Assembly (NCBI GenBank): GCA_023389425.1
Contig: JAEWEK010000381.1
Span: 1 to 35,789 of the forward strand
DNA length: 35,789 nt
Direction: 5' to 3'
Source of the DNA: Pseudomonadota bacterium
GTDB taxonomy: Bacteria > Pseudomonadota > Gammaproteobacteria > Burkholderiales > Burkholderiaceae_D
The translations under genes were made by a program, and so were the position numbers. Of this stretch, positions 23,167 through 33,430 are shown piece after piece (position 1 is the stretch's first letter; every line of letters starts with the position of its first letter). The notes under the pieces are model-generated. The model was given only the letters and a program-made list of their open reading frames with translations, did no database searches and had not been told where the DNA came from.

Positions 23167-23816
23167 TGCGGGGAGGATTCGATCGTCCGGCACTGCAAAA
23201 CGTGCTGGAGCAGGGTATCGGCCAGCTGGGCCTGGAGCTGACGCAAGCGCAGCACACGCAGCTGATGGACTACCTGGCCCTGATGGCCAAGTGGAACGCC
23301 GTGTACAACCTCACGTCCCTGCGCGACCCGATGCAGATGGTGACGCACCACCTGCTCGACTCGCTGGCTGCCGTGCCGGCCTTCGCCGGCGCCCGCAACG
23401 TGCTGGACGTCGGCGCCGGCGGCGGCCTGCCCGGCATCGTGCTGGCCATCGCGCGGCCGGACATGAAGGTCTCCATGATCGACACCGTGAACAAGAAAAC
23501 CGCCTTCCTCAAGCAGGTGAAGGCGGAACTCGGCCTGGCCAACGCCAGCGTGTACACGATGAAGGTGCAGGACCTGGAAGTGAGCGACAAATTCGACGTC
23601 ATCACCTCGCGGGCGTTTGCCGACCTGTCCGATTTCCTGGGCTGGTCGGGACACCTGCTGGCGGACGGCGGGCGCTTCATTGCGCTCAAGGGAGTGGCCC
23701 CGAGAGACGAACAGGAGAGGGTGCCGGAGCAGTGGAAGGTAAGCGGGGTGCAGGCGCTGCGGGTGCCGAGCCTGGAAGCGGAGCGTCACCTGGTATTCGT
23801 CGAACGGGCGGCGTAA
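23166..23816 (+). CDS. rsmG: 16S rRNA (guanine(527)-N(7))-methyltransferase RsmG (GidB)
   Basis: RsmG methylates N7 of G527 in 16S rRNA; its loss gives low-level streptomycin resistance in other bacteria. The 216-residue protein has the family N-terminal helices (YLALMAKWNAVYNLTSLRDPMQMVTHHLLDSL) and the SAM-binding loop NVLDVGAGGGLPGIVLAI. VITSRAFADLSDFL follows at the usual place. The start overlaps the mnmG stop by one base, indicating coupled translation. It is followed by a 107-bp AT-rich spacer before parA. Confidence 0.96.
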   Translation: MRGGFDRPALQNVLEQGIGQLGLELTQAQHTQLMDYLALMAKWNAVYNLTSLRDPMQMVTHHLLDSLAAVPAFAGARNVLDVGAGGGLPGIVLAIARPDMKVSMIDTVNKKTAFLKQVKAELGLANASVYTMKVQDLEVSDKFDVITSRAFADLSDFLGWSGHLLADGGRFIALKGVAPRDEQERVPEQWKVSGVQALRVPSLEAERHLVFVERAA

Positions 23817-23826
23817 ATAAAATAGA

Positions 23827-23889
23827 CGGTATAAATAGTTTATATCGTTTATACAGTAGAAATTATTTCGATAGTATAAACGGTATAAA
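23827..23889. promoter_or_regulatory. AT-rich iterated operator-like array before parA
   Basis: CGGTATAAA occurs as a direct repeat at 23827-23835 and 23881-23889. CGTTTATAC (23846-23854) and GTATAAACG (23874-23882) are perfect 9-bp inverted repeats 19 bp apart. The stretch is by far the most AT-rich in the neighbourhood. It probably holds the parAB promoter and a binding site for its regulator; the protein is unknown. Confidence 0.5.
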
Positions 23890-23923
23890 ACCGTAGAGTT
23901 GCGTCCAACAGGATAAGGGATAC

Positions 23924-24694
23924 ATGGCAAAGATATTTTGCGTTGCGAACCAAAAGGGCGGCGTAGGCAAGACCACGACCACTGTGAACCTGTCGGCGGG
24001 TCTCGCCAAGCTCGACCAGCGCGTGCTGCTGGTCGACCTGGACCCGCAGGGCAACGCGACCATGGGCGCCGGCATCAACAAGGCCGGCCTGGGCGCATCC
24101 ACCTACGAGGTCCTGCTCGGCAGCGCCGACGTCGAGGCTGCGCGCCAGCGTTCCGAGGCTGGCCGCTTCGACGTCCTGCCCTCCAACCGCGAGCTGGCCG
24201 GCGCCGAGGTCGAGATGGTCGAGCTGGACAACCGCGAGAAGCGCCTGAAGGACGCGCTGGCCAAGGTCGACAAGGACTACGACTTCATCCTGATCGACTG
24301 CCCGCCCGCGCTGTCGATGCTGACGCTGAACGGCCTGTGCTCGGCGCATGGCGTCATCATCCCGATGCAGTGCGAGTACTACGCGCTCGAAGGTTTGTCG
24401 GACCTGGTCAACACCATCAAGAAGGTGCACGCCAACCTGAACCACGACCTGAAGATCATCGGCCTGCTGCGCGTGATGTTCGATCCGCGCATGACGCTGT
24501 CGCAGCAGGTCTCGGGCCAGCTCGAGCAGCATTTCGGCGACAAGGTGTTCAAGACCATCATCCCGCGCAACGTGCGCCTGGCCGAAGCGCCGTCCTACGG
24601 CATCCCGGGCGTCGCCTTCGATCCGTCCTCCAAGGGCGCGCAGGCCTACATCGCATTCGGCGCCGAAATGGTCGAACGCATCAAGACAATGTAA
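23924..24694 (+). CDS. parA: Chromosome partitioning ATPase ParA (Soj)
   Basis: ParA binds the nucleoid as an ATP dimer and moves ParB-parS complexes apart. The 256-residue protein has the deviant Walker A KGGVGKTT at residues 11-18 with the signature first lysine K11. Walker A' LLVDLDPQGNAT and Walker B FILIDCPPALSMLT follow. The short form without an N-terminal DNA-binding domain is the chromosomal type. GGATAAGGG precedes the ATG as ribosome binding site. parB follows after 20 bp, and three parS sites lie about 2.8 kb upstream. Confidence 0.97.
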   Translation: MAKIFCVANQKGGVGKTTTTVNLSAGLAKLDQRVLLVDLDPQGNATMGAGINKAGLGASTYEVLLGSADVEAARQRSEAGRFDVLPSNRELAGAEVEMVELDNREKRLKDALAKVDKDYDFILIDCPPALSMLTLNGLCSAHGVIIPMQCEYYALEGLSDLVNTIKKVHANLNHDLKIIGLLRVMFDPRMTLSQQVSGQLEQHFGDKVFKTIIPRNVRLAEAPSYGIPGVAFDPSSKGAQAYIAFGAEMVERIKTM

Positions 24695-24714
24695 TCAGAA
24701 AGACGACACAAGAC

Positions 24715-25584
24715 ATGGCAACGAAAAAAATGAAGGGCCTGGGCCGCGGACTGGAAGCGCTGCTGGGCGGAGACGCCGAGCTGGCGGCACCGGACGCCAG
24801 GCTGCCGTCGGCGCTGCCGGTCGGCCAGCTGCAGGCCGGTAAATACCAGCCGCGCACCCGCATGGACGAAGGCGCGCTGGCGGAGCTGGCCTCCTCGATC
24901 AAAACCCAGGGCATCATGCAACCGGTGCTGGTGCGTCCGGTGGACGGCGGCCGCTACGAGATCATCGCCGGCGAGCGCCGCTTCCGCGCTGCCCAACTGG
25001 CCGGCCTGGACGAGATCCCGGTGCTGGTGCGCGAAGTGGACGACCAGCAGGCTGCCGCCATGGCCCTGATCGAGAACATGCAGCGCGAGGACCTCAACCC
25101 GCTGGAAGAAGCGCAAGGCATCGCGCGCCTGATCTCGGAATTCGATTTCACCCACGAACAGGCCGCGACCGCGGTCGGCCGTTCGCGCAGCGCCGTATCC
25201 AACCTGCTGCGCCTGGTGAACCTGGCCGCGCCGGTGCAGACCATGCTGATGGCGGGCGATATCGACATGGGCCACGCGCGGGCGCTGCTGGCGGTCGATG
25301 CCGCCAACCAGATCGCGCTGGCCAACCAGGTGGTCGCCAAGCGCCTGTCGGTACGCGAGACCGAAAAGCTGGTGGCGCGCGCGATCGAGGAACGCAATGC
25401 GCCGGCGGCGGCGCCACGTTCCAAGGACAAGCCGGGCGACATCGTCCGCCTGGAAGAGGAGCTGTCGGACAAGCTGGCCACCACGGTCCAGTTCAAGATG
25501 GGCGCGAAGGGCAAGGGGCAGATGATCATCGATTTCGCCGACCTCGACATCCTAGACGGCGTGCTGGCCCGGCTGCGCGCATAA
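24715..25584 (+). CDS. parB: Chromosome partitioning protein ParB (Spo0J)
   Basis: ParB is a CTP-dependent clamp that loads at parS and spreads along nearby DNA. The 289-residue protein starts with the conserved KGLGRGLEALLGG ParA-interacting segment. The CTP-binding box IIAGERRFRAAQLAG follows, then ALIENMQREDLNPLEEAQG and the helix-turn-helix FTHEQAATAVGRSRSAVSNLLRLVNL that reads parS. A C-terminal dimerisation domain (QMIIDFADLDILDGVLARL) ends it. A long upstream open frame overlapping parA is not coding; ATG 24715 is the family start. A GC-rich hairpin at 25597 follows the stop. Confidence 0.97.
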   Translation: MATKKMKGLGRGLEALLGGDAELAAPDARLPSALPVGQLQAGKYQPRTRMDEGALAELASSIKTQGIMQPVLVRPVDGGRYEIIAGERRFRAAQLAGLDEIPVLVREVDDQQAAAMALIENMQREDLNPLEEAQGIARLISEFDFTHEQAATAVGRSRSAVSNLLRLVNLAAPVQTMLMAGDIDMGHARALLAVDAANQIALANQVVAKRLSVRETEKLVARAIEERNAPAAAPRSKDKPGDIVRLEEELSDKLATTVQFKMGAKGKGQMIIDFADLDILDGVLARLRA

Positions 25585-25596
25585 ATCCTGCCACCT

Positions 25597-25622
25597 GTCG
25601 TCCCCGCCATCGCGGGGACGAC
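25597..25622 (+). terminator. GC-rich hairpin after parB
   Basis: GTCGTCCCCGC and GCGGGGACGAC form a perfect 11-bp stem with the loop CATC, 12 bp after the parB stop. There is no T-run after it, so it may act as an extragenic palindrome of the REP type or as an mRNA 3' stabiliser rather than a full terminator. Confidence 0.5.
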
Positions 25623-25903
25623 GTTCAGGGGGCGGGATAAAAAACCTATCCCAACTTATTAACAAAGTTTCCCCGCGTTATCCCCAGCTTATCCCTCCCC
25701 AGCCCGGTGCTTATCCCCAGGGTATGCACCGCGACGTTGCGCGATCCCGACGCATCAACAATCTGCAGCTCGACAATTTCGCATCATGCAGTTTTGCCAT
25801 GTCCCGTCAATTAGCGGCTCTTTGACCGCCAATTGACGTCAAAATTGACGATTTTCCCCCGTATTCACGCCTTACCGTCGCGTTATTCACGAAGCGGAAT
25901 CGT

Positions 25904-25933
25904 TTGACGCCTGTCCGTATAAACACTTATAAT
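25904..25933 (+). promoter_or_regulatory. Near-consensus sigma70 promoter of the ATP synthase operon
   Basis: -35 TTGACG (25904-25909) and -10 TATAAT (25928-25933) are separated by 18 bp. It is the best promoter match in the window. Transcription should start near 25940, about 60 nt before the atpI ATG. Confidence 0.8.
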
Positions 25934-25998
25934 CGTCGGGATAAATGTAACTACCGCACCGTTACCGGCGTCTCTGGCTAGCGCGAAGAACTAGAAAA

Positions 25999-26343
25999 AT
26001 GTTGCGCATAGTCTCCCTGCAAATGATCGCGACAGCAGTTGCCGGCCTGGTGGCCGCCCTGCTGGGGGGATGGCCTGCGATGTTCTCGGCAGTACTCGGT
26101 GGCTTGTGCTGCGTGGTTCCCAACGCGTTGTTCGCGCTGCGCCTGTTCGCCGGCGCGCACCGTCCGGGGGCCGCCAACCCGATGACGTTTTTTATCGGGG
26201 AATTTATCAAGATTGCGTTGACGGTGGGCTTTCTTGGCGCCACCGCCTGGCTGTACCACGACCTGAACTGGCTCGCCCTGATCGGCGGCTTCATCGTGGC
26301 GCTCAAAAGTTACATCATCTTATTGTTTAGGCACCAGAAATGA
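25999..26343 (+). CDS. atpI: ATP synthase protein I
   Basis: The 114-residue membrane protein has four hydrophobic segments and the AtpI pattern ending in a short basic tail (LLFRHQK). GLCCVVPNALFALRLF and FIGEFIKIALTVGFLG match the betaproteobacterial AtpI group. It aids assembly of the c-ring and may supply Mg2+ in other bacteria, but is not a subunit of the finished enzyme. It is the first gene of the atp operon, 60-70 nt after the promoter. Its stop overlaps the atpB start (ATGA). Confidence 0.9.
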   Translation: MLRIVSLQMIATAVAGLVAALLGGWPAMFSAVLGGLCCVVPNALFALRLFAGAHRPGAANPMTFFIGEFIKIALTVGFLGATAWLYHDLNWLALIGGFIVALKSYIILLFRHQK

Positions 26344-27215
26344 CAACTGAAATTGCTGCGGGAGCACCCGGTGAGCATGCGGTCACCGCGGGTGAGTACA
26401 TCAAGCACCACTTGCACCATAACGCATCGCACCTGCAAAACGGTCCGATCGATTTTTCCGTAATTCACTACGATACGATCTTCTGGTCGATCCTGCTGGC
26501 CGTTGTCTCGGCGATTCTCCTGATCTCCGCCGCCCGCCGCGCCACCGCCGGTGTCCCGACCCGCTTCCAGGCCTTCGTCGAGATGATCGTCGAACTGGTG
26601 GAAGACCAGTCGAAAGCCATCGTGCATGGCGACCGCCGCTTCATCGCTCCGCTGGCCCTGACCGTGTTCGTCTGGGTGGTGATGATGAACTCCATGGACT
26701 TCCTGCCGGTCGACCTGTTCGCCACCGGCGCCCGCCTGCTGGGCATCCACAACGCCGAAGGCCATGAGCCCTTCTTCCGCGTCGTCCCGACCGCCGACCT
26801 GAACGGCACCCTGGGCATGTCCCTGGTCGTGCTGGCCCTGATGCTGTACTACAACGTCAAGATCAAGGGCGCGGGCGGCTTCGTCCACGAACTGTTCTGC
26901 GCGCCGTTCGGCGCCCATCCGGCCCTGTGGATCTTCAACTTCGGCCTGAACCTCATCGAATTCGCTGCCAAGACCGTCTCGCTGGCAATGCGACTGTTCG
27001 GCAACATGTTTGCCGGCGAACTGATCTTCCTGCTGATCGCCCTGCTGGGTGCGCAGTGGGCAGGTTTCGAAGCCAAGAGTCTGGCGCTGTCCGGCCTGCA
27101 CATCTTCGCGGGCTCGATCTGGGCTGTGTTCCACATCCTGATCGTGCTTCTGCAGGCTTTCATTTTCATGATGCTGACGCTGGTGTACCTCGGCCAGGCG
27201 CATGAAGGCCACTAA
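26340..27215 (+). CDS. atpB: F1Fo ATP synthase subunit a
   Basis: Subunit a forms the two proton half-channels beside the c-ring. The 291-residue protein has a long polar N-terminus and then five to six membrane helices. The essential arginine is R218 in LAMRLFGNMFAGEL, and IFNFGLNLIEFAAKTVSL carries the other polar channel residues. HILIVLLQAFIFMMLTLVYLGQA is the conserved last helix. ATG 26340 overlaps the atpI TGA by 4 bp. Confidence 0.97.
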   Translation: MTTEIAAGAPGEHAVTAGEYIKHHLHHNASHLQNGPIDFSVIHYDTIFWSILLAVVSAILLISAARRATAGVPTRFQAFVEMIVELVEDQSKAIVHGDRRFIAPLALTVFVWVVMMNSMDFLPVDLFATGARLLGIHNAEGHEPFFRVVPTADLNGTLGMSLVVLALMLYYNVKIKGAGGFVHELFCAPFGAHPALWIFNFGLNLIEFAAKTVSLAMRLFGNMFAGELIFLLIALLGAQWAGFEAKSLALSGLHIFAGSIWAVFHILIVLLQAFIFMMLTLVYLGQAHEGH

Positions 27216-27223
27216 GCAGCATC

Positions 27224-27283
27224 TCGTTTTTGCAGTATTTGTTTTTAACTTTTTATCTTTTTTGATTATCTAAGGAGTTTTTG
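27224..27283 (+). promoter_or_regulatory. U-rich leader and strong ribosome binding site of atpE
   Basis: The 68-nt atpB-atpE gap is strikingly T-rich (runs TTTTT, GTTTTTAACTTTTT, TCTTTTTTTG) and ends with AAGGAG (27272-27277), six bases before the ATG. A similar U-rich enhancer raises atpE translation in E. coli, where about ten c subunits are needed per enzyme. The same role here is inferred. Confidence 0.6.
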
Positions 27284-27526
27284 ATGACTAACGTCGCGTT
27301 CGTTGCACTGGCTTGCGGTCTGATCATTGGTCTGGGCGCCATCGGTGCATGTATCGGTATTGGTGTGATGGGCGGTAAGTACATCGAAGCTTCGGCACGT
27401 CAGCCTGAACTGATGAACACCCTGCAGACCAAGATGTTCCTGCTGGCCGGCCTGATCGACGCGGCATTCCTGATCGGTGTTGGTATCGCAATGATGTTTG
27501 CCTTCGCAAACCCGTTCGGCGCCTAA
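27284..27526 (+). CDS. atpE: F1Fo ATP synthase subunit c
   Basis: The 80-residue proteolipid is a two-helix hairpin forming the rotating c-ring. Helix 1 has the glycine-rich GLGAIGACIGIGVMGG pattern. The polar loop carries RQP (39-41), which contacts gamma and epsilon. Helix 2 carries the ion-binding Asp59 in LLAGLIDAAFLIGVG. No sodium-binding Gln/Ser set is visible, so protons are the likely ion. The ATG at 27284 is set by AAGGAG; a TTG three bases earlier is not needed. Confidence 0.97.
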   Translation: MTNVAFVALACGLIIGLGAIGACIGIGVMGGKYIEASARQPELMNTLQTKMFLLAGLIDAAFLIGVGIAMMFAFANPFGA

Positions 27527-27544
27527 TCCCGGGATACTTGGATA

Positions 27545-27578
27545 GCCGGGCCGCGCGTGTAAACACCGCCGGCCCGGC
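27545..27578 (+). other. Stable intercistronic hairpin atpE-atpF
   Basis: GCCGGGCCG (27545-27553) pairs perfectly with CGGCCCGGC (27570-27578). Inside, GTGT/ACAC (27557-27560, 27563-27566) can add a second stem. It starts 19 bp after atpE and lacks a T-run. A role in protecting the atpE message or setting the c to b ratio is inferred. Confidence 0.6.
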
Positions 27579-27605
27579 GTACTTCATTCTGAGAAGGAAA
27601 AAGCT

Positions 27606-28076
27606 GTGAACTTAAACGCTACAATGTTTGTGCAGTCCATTGTGTTCTTCATCCTGGCATGGGTCGTGGCGAAATTCGTCTGGCCGCCGGTGGTGGGTGC
27701 ACTGGATGCACGCGCGAAGAAAATCGCTGAAGGTCTGGCCGCGGCCGACCAGGGCAAGCAAGCGATGGCCGCCGCCGAGAAGCGCGTTCAGGTCGAGCTG
27801 GCTTCCGCACGCGACGAAGGCGCCAAGCGCATCGCCGATGCCGAGAAGCGCGCCCAGCTGGTCGCCGACGAGATCAAGGCCAACGCCCAAGCCGAAGCCG
27901 CGCGCATCGTCGCCCAGGCCAAGGCCGAAGCCGAGCAGCAAGTAACCCGTGCCCGCGAAGAACTGCGCGGCCAGGTGGCCACGCTGGCCGTCAAGGGTGC
28001 CGAGCAGATCCTCAAGCGCGAGATCAACCCGCAAGCGCACGCCGACCTGCTGAACCAACTGTCGACCGAGCTCTGA
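27606..28076 (+). CDS. atpF: F1Fo ATP synthase subunit b
   Basis: Subunit b is the peripheral stalk linking Fo to F1. The 156-residue protein has one N-terminal membrane helix (FVQSIVFFILAWVVAKFVWPPV) and then a long charged helix rich in Ala, Glu, Lys and Arg that forms the dimeric coiled coil. It ends with LLNQLSTEL, which contacts delta. The start codon is GTG at 27606 with GAGAAGGA upstream. atpH begins 2 bp after its stop. Confidence 0.96.
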   Translation: MNLNATMFVQSIVFFILAWVVAKFVWPPVVGALDARAKKIAEGLAAADQGKQAMAAAEKRVQVELASARDEGAKRIADAEKRAQLVADEIKANAQAEAARIVAQAKAEAEQQVTRAREELRGQVATLAVKGAEQILKREINPQAHADLLNQLSTEL

Positions 28077-28078
28077 TC

Positions 28079-28612
28079 ATGGCTGAACTCGCGACCGTTG
28101 CCCGTCCCTACGCTGAAGCGCTGTTCCGCGTCGCCCGTGGCGGCGACCTGGCGGCCTGGTCCAACCTCGTGTCGGAACTGGCCCAGGTCGGCGCCAACCC
28201 GGATGTGCAGGCTTTCTCCAGCAACCCGAACGTGACCCCGGCCCAGCTGGCCGACACGATCGCCGCGCTGGTCAAGTCGGCGCTGTCCGCCGAAGCGAAA
28301 AACTTTATCGCGATGCTCGCCGAAAACGGCCGTGTCGCCCTGTTGCCGGAGATCGGCGCCCAGTTCCACGCGCTGGCCAATGCCCTGGTGGGTTCGGCCG
28401 ACGCCCGGATCGACAGCGCCTTCGACATCTCGGCGACCCAGCTGCAAGACCTGGTCGCCACTCTGGAAAAGAAATTTGGCCGCAAGCTGAACCCAACGGT
28501 AACAGTGGACCCTTCGCTGATCGGTGGTGTGCGCGTGGTGGTCGGTGATGAAGTGCTCGATACCTCGGTCCGTGCCAAGCTGCAGCAGATGCAGATTGCG
28601 CTGACCGCGTAA
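28079..28612 (+). CDS. atpH: F1Fo ATP synthase subunit delta
   Basis: Delta (OSCP-like) caps F1 and joins it to the b stalk. The 177-residue protein opens ELATVARPYAEALFRVA, the family N-terminal helix bundle, and has SAEAKNFIAMLAENGR in the middle. It ends with LNPTVTVDPSLIGGVRVVVGDEVLDTSVRAKLQQM, the hallmark C-terminal domain. It follows atpF by 2 bp and precedes atpA by 63 bp. Confidence 0.96.
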   Translation: MAELATVARPYAEALFRVARGGDLAAWSNLVSELAQVGANPDVQAFSSNPNVTPAQLADTIAALVKSALSAEAKNFIAMLAENGRVALLPEIGAQFHALANALVGSADARIDSAFDISATQLQDLVATLEKKFGRKLNPTVTVDPSLIGGVRVVVGDEVLDTSVRAKLQQMQIALTA

Positions 28613-28675
28613 GGATCGCATTTCCGCCGGCGTCCCGCCCTGGCCCAACGCATCAAGAAACTATTAGGAGTTAGC

Positions 28676-30217
<1,542 letters not shown>

Positions 30218-30233
30218 TCACGTCACGTCCGGA

Positions 30234-30261
30234 CCGCCGCGCACGCTAAGGCGCGCGGCGG
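30234..30261 (+). other. GC-rich intercistronic hairpin atpA-atpG
   Basis: CCGCCGCGC (30234-30242) pairs with GCGCGGCGG (30253-30261) around a 10-nt loop in the 62-bp gap between atpA and atpG. No T-run follows and the operon continues, so mRNA stability or processing is the likely role (inferred). Confidence 0.55.
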
Positions 30262-30279
30262 ACCGATAAGGAAGAACTC

Positions 30280-31155
30280 ATGGCAGCAGGCAAAGAGATA
30301 CGTGGCAAGATCAAGAGCGTAGAGAATACGAAGAAGATCACCAAGGCGATGGAAATGGTCGCCGCGTCCAAAATGCGCAAGGCGCAGGACCGGATGCGCG
30401 CAGCCCGTCCCTACAGTGAGAAGATTCGTAACATCACCGCCAATCTCGCCACGGCAAACCCGGAGTACACGCACCCGTTCATGGCCAAGGCCAATGGCGG
30501 CAATGCGAAGGCCGTCGGGTTCATCGTCGTCACCACGGACAAGGGTCTGTGCGGCGGCATGAACACCAACGTGCTGCGCCAGGTCACGCAAAAGAGCCGC
30601 GAGCTGGAAGCTGAAGGCAATCGCATCGAAGCCATCGCCATCGGCAACAAGGGCCTCGGTTTCCTGCACCGCGTCGGCGTCAAGATCGCCGCGCAGGCAA
30701 CCCAGCTGGGCGACACCCCGCACCTGGACAAGCTGATCGGTCCGGTCAAGGTGATGCTCGATGCTTACCAGGACGGCAAGATCGACAAGGTCTACCTGTG
30801 CTACACCAAGTTCATCAACACCATGAAGCAAGAGCCGGTGATCGAGCAGCTGCTCCCGCTGCCGGCCAAGCAACTGGAAGCCGACAAGACCGCGCACGCG
30901 TGGGATTACTTGTACGAGCCGGATGCGGCCACGGTCATCGATGAACTGCTGGTGCGCTACGTCGAAGCGCTGATCTACCAGGCGGTCGCCGAAAACCTCG
31001 CATCCGAGCAATCGGCGCGCATGGTGGCGATGAAGTCGGCAAGCGATAACGCAGGCAATGTGATTGGCGAGCTCAAGCTGGTCTACAACAAGACCCGCCA
31101 GGCCGCGATTACCAAAGAACTGTCCGAGATCGTCGCTGGTGCAGCGGCCGTCTAA
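30280..31155 (+). CDS. atpG: F1Fo ATP synthase subunit gamma
   Basis: Gamma is the central rotating shaft. The 291-residue protein starts AAGKEIRGKIKSVENTKKITKAMEMVAASKMRKAQ, the conserved N-terminal coiled-coil helix. FIVVTTDKGLCGGMN lies in the middle Rossmann-like part, and MKSASDNAGNVIGELKLVYNKTRQAAITKELSEIVAGA is the C-terminal helix. AAGGAAG precedes the ATG. It lies 33 bp upstream of atpD. Confidence 0.97.
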   Translation: MAAGKEIRGKIKSVENTKKITKAMEMVAASKMRKAQDRMRAARPYSEKIRNITANLATANPEYTHPFMAKANGGNAKAVGFIVVTTDKGLCGGMNTNVLRQVTQKSRELEAEGNRIEAIAIGNKGLGFLHRVGVKIAAQATQLGDTPHLDKLIGPVKVMLDAYQDGKIDKVYLCYTKFINTMKQEPVIEQLLPLPAKQLEADKTAHAWDYLYEPDAATVIDELLVRYVEALIYQAVAENLASEQSARMVAMKSASDNAGNVIGELKLVYNKTRQAAITKELSEIVAGAAAV

Positions 31156-31188
31156 ACAAAGAATCTAACTATTACTGAAGGAACGAAC

Positions 31189-32592
<1,404 letters not shown>

Positions 32593-32617
32593 TCGGCTTC
32601 CTCACTGAAGGACACAC

Positions 32618-33040
32618 ATGGCACATACTATTCACGTTGACGTGGTATCGGCGGAAGACCTGATCTTTTCGGGCGAAGCCGAGTTCGTCGCGTTGCCGGG
32701 TGAATCGGGTGAGCTGGGGATCTATCCCAAGCACACCCCGCTCATCACGCGCGTCAAGCCGGGTGCTGTGCGAATCAAGGTGCCTGCTCGCAACGACGAA
32801 GAATTCGTCTTCGTTGCCGGCGGCATCCTGGAAGTGCAGCCGAATCGCGTGACGGTCCTGGCCGACACCGCGATCCGCGGCACCGACCTGGACGAAGCGA
32901 AAGCTCAGGAAGCCAAGAAACGGGCGGAAGAGCTGATGCAGAACAAGGACGCAGCGATCGACTACGCGAAAGCGCAGTCCGAACTGGCAGCGGCGATCGC
33001 GCAACTGGCAGCGATCCAGAAACTGCGCGCCAAGCGTTAA
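32618..33040 (+). CDS. atpC: F1Fo ATP synthase subunit epsilon
   Basis: Epsilon sits at the foot of the gamma shaft and inhibits ATP hydrolysis. The 140-residue protein has the N-terminal beta sandwich (HVDVVSAEDLIFSGEAEFVALPGESGELGIYPKHTPLIT) and a two-helix C-terminal domain rich in Ala, Lys and Glu, full length for the family. It is the last gene of the operon, and the terminator begins 20 bp after its stop. Confidence 0.96.
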   Translation: MAHTIHVDVVSAEDLIFSGEAEFVALPGESGELGIYPKHTPLITRVKPGAVRIKVPARNDEEFVFVAGGILEVQPNRVTVLADTAIRGTDLDEAKAQEAKKRAEELMQNKDAAIDYAKAQSELAAAIAQLAAIQKLRAKR

Positions 33041-33060
33041 GCTTCGGCAGCAGTAGCAAG

Positions 33061-33087
33061 AAAGGCAGCTTCGGCTGCCTTTTTTTT
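33061..33087 (+). terminator. Intrinsic terminator of the atp operon
   Basis: GGCAGC-TTCG-GCTGCC (33064-33079) has a UUCG tetraloop and is followed by eight T (33080-33087). The flanking AAA/TTT extends the stem. It is a textbook factor-independent terminator. Confidence 0.95.
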
Positions 33088-33102
33088 CGCAGATATTTCG
33101 TC

Positions 33103-33430
33103 GTTCCCGCGCAGCCGGGAACCCCATTTTCCATGCCGCGCCACATGGACGGCGTACTTTGTACTTAGTTCGTCTGCATCCGCTCCGCCACCTTTAAGAA
33201 CGTCGTTCCCGCGCAGGCGGGAACCCCATTTCTCATGCCGCACCACATGCGCTTAGCGGATCAGCAGGCATCGGAATGGGATTACCGCCTGCGCGGGAAT
33301 GACGGCGTGGTGTCGTATTCAGTTCGTCTGCATCCGCTCCGCCACCTTTAAGAACGTCGTTCCCGCGCAGGCGGGAACCCCATTTCTCATGCCGCGCCAC
33401 ATGCGCGGTAATGACGGCGTAGTGTCGTAC
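33103..33430. repeat. Tandem REP-like palindromes with copies of the amidase gene end
   Basis: Between atpC and the amidase gene lie at least four palindromes with TTCCCGC-type arms (near 33105, 33204, 33281 and 33359). An 86-bp unit at 33167-33252 recurs at 33321-33406 with one difference; the period is 154 bp. Each unit begins AGTTCGTCTGCATCCGCTCC, which on the minus strand encodes KVAERMQTN-stop, nearly the amidase C-terminus KVAERLRTN-stop at 33431-33460. The shared part also covers the adjoining GACGGCGT-GTGTCGTA-TC. Gene-end DNA and palindrome were therefore duplicated together. Confidence 0.8.

Larger units (their letters stand above)
25585..25998. other. 414-bp parB-atpI intergenic region with repeats and atp promoter
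   Basis: No gene is seen. The region holds a hairpin at 25597-25622 and three DnaA-box-like words on the plus strand: TTATCCCCA at 25678-25686, TTATCCCTC at 25689-25697 and TTATCCCCA at 25711-25719. An imperfect inverted repeat follows: GTCAATTAGCGG at 25806-25817 and CCGCCAATTGAC at 25826-25837 (11 of 12 pairs), with a third AATTGACG at 25843-25850. The atp promoter is at 25904-25933. The AATTGACG set could be an operator; the TTATCCCCA words could bind DnaA weakly. Both are inference. Confidence 0.5.

Noticed and set aside
25585..25998. Replication origin in the parB-atpI gap
   Set aside because: The TTATCCC words are off-consensus, there is no strong AT-rich unwinding segment, and genes on its left point toward it. 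The 13-kb palindrome is the better candidate.
33103..33430. CRISPR-like array
   Set aside because: The repeats are palindromic REP-like hairpins joined to copied gene-end DNA, with irregular order and identical 'spacers'; no cas genes are present.
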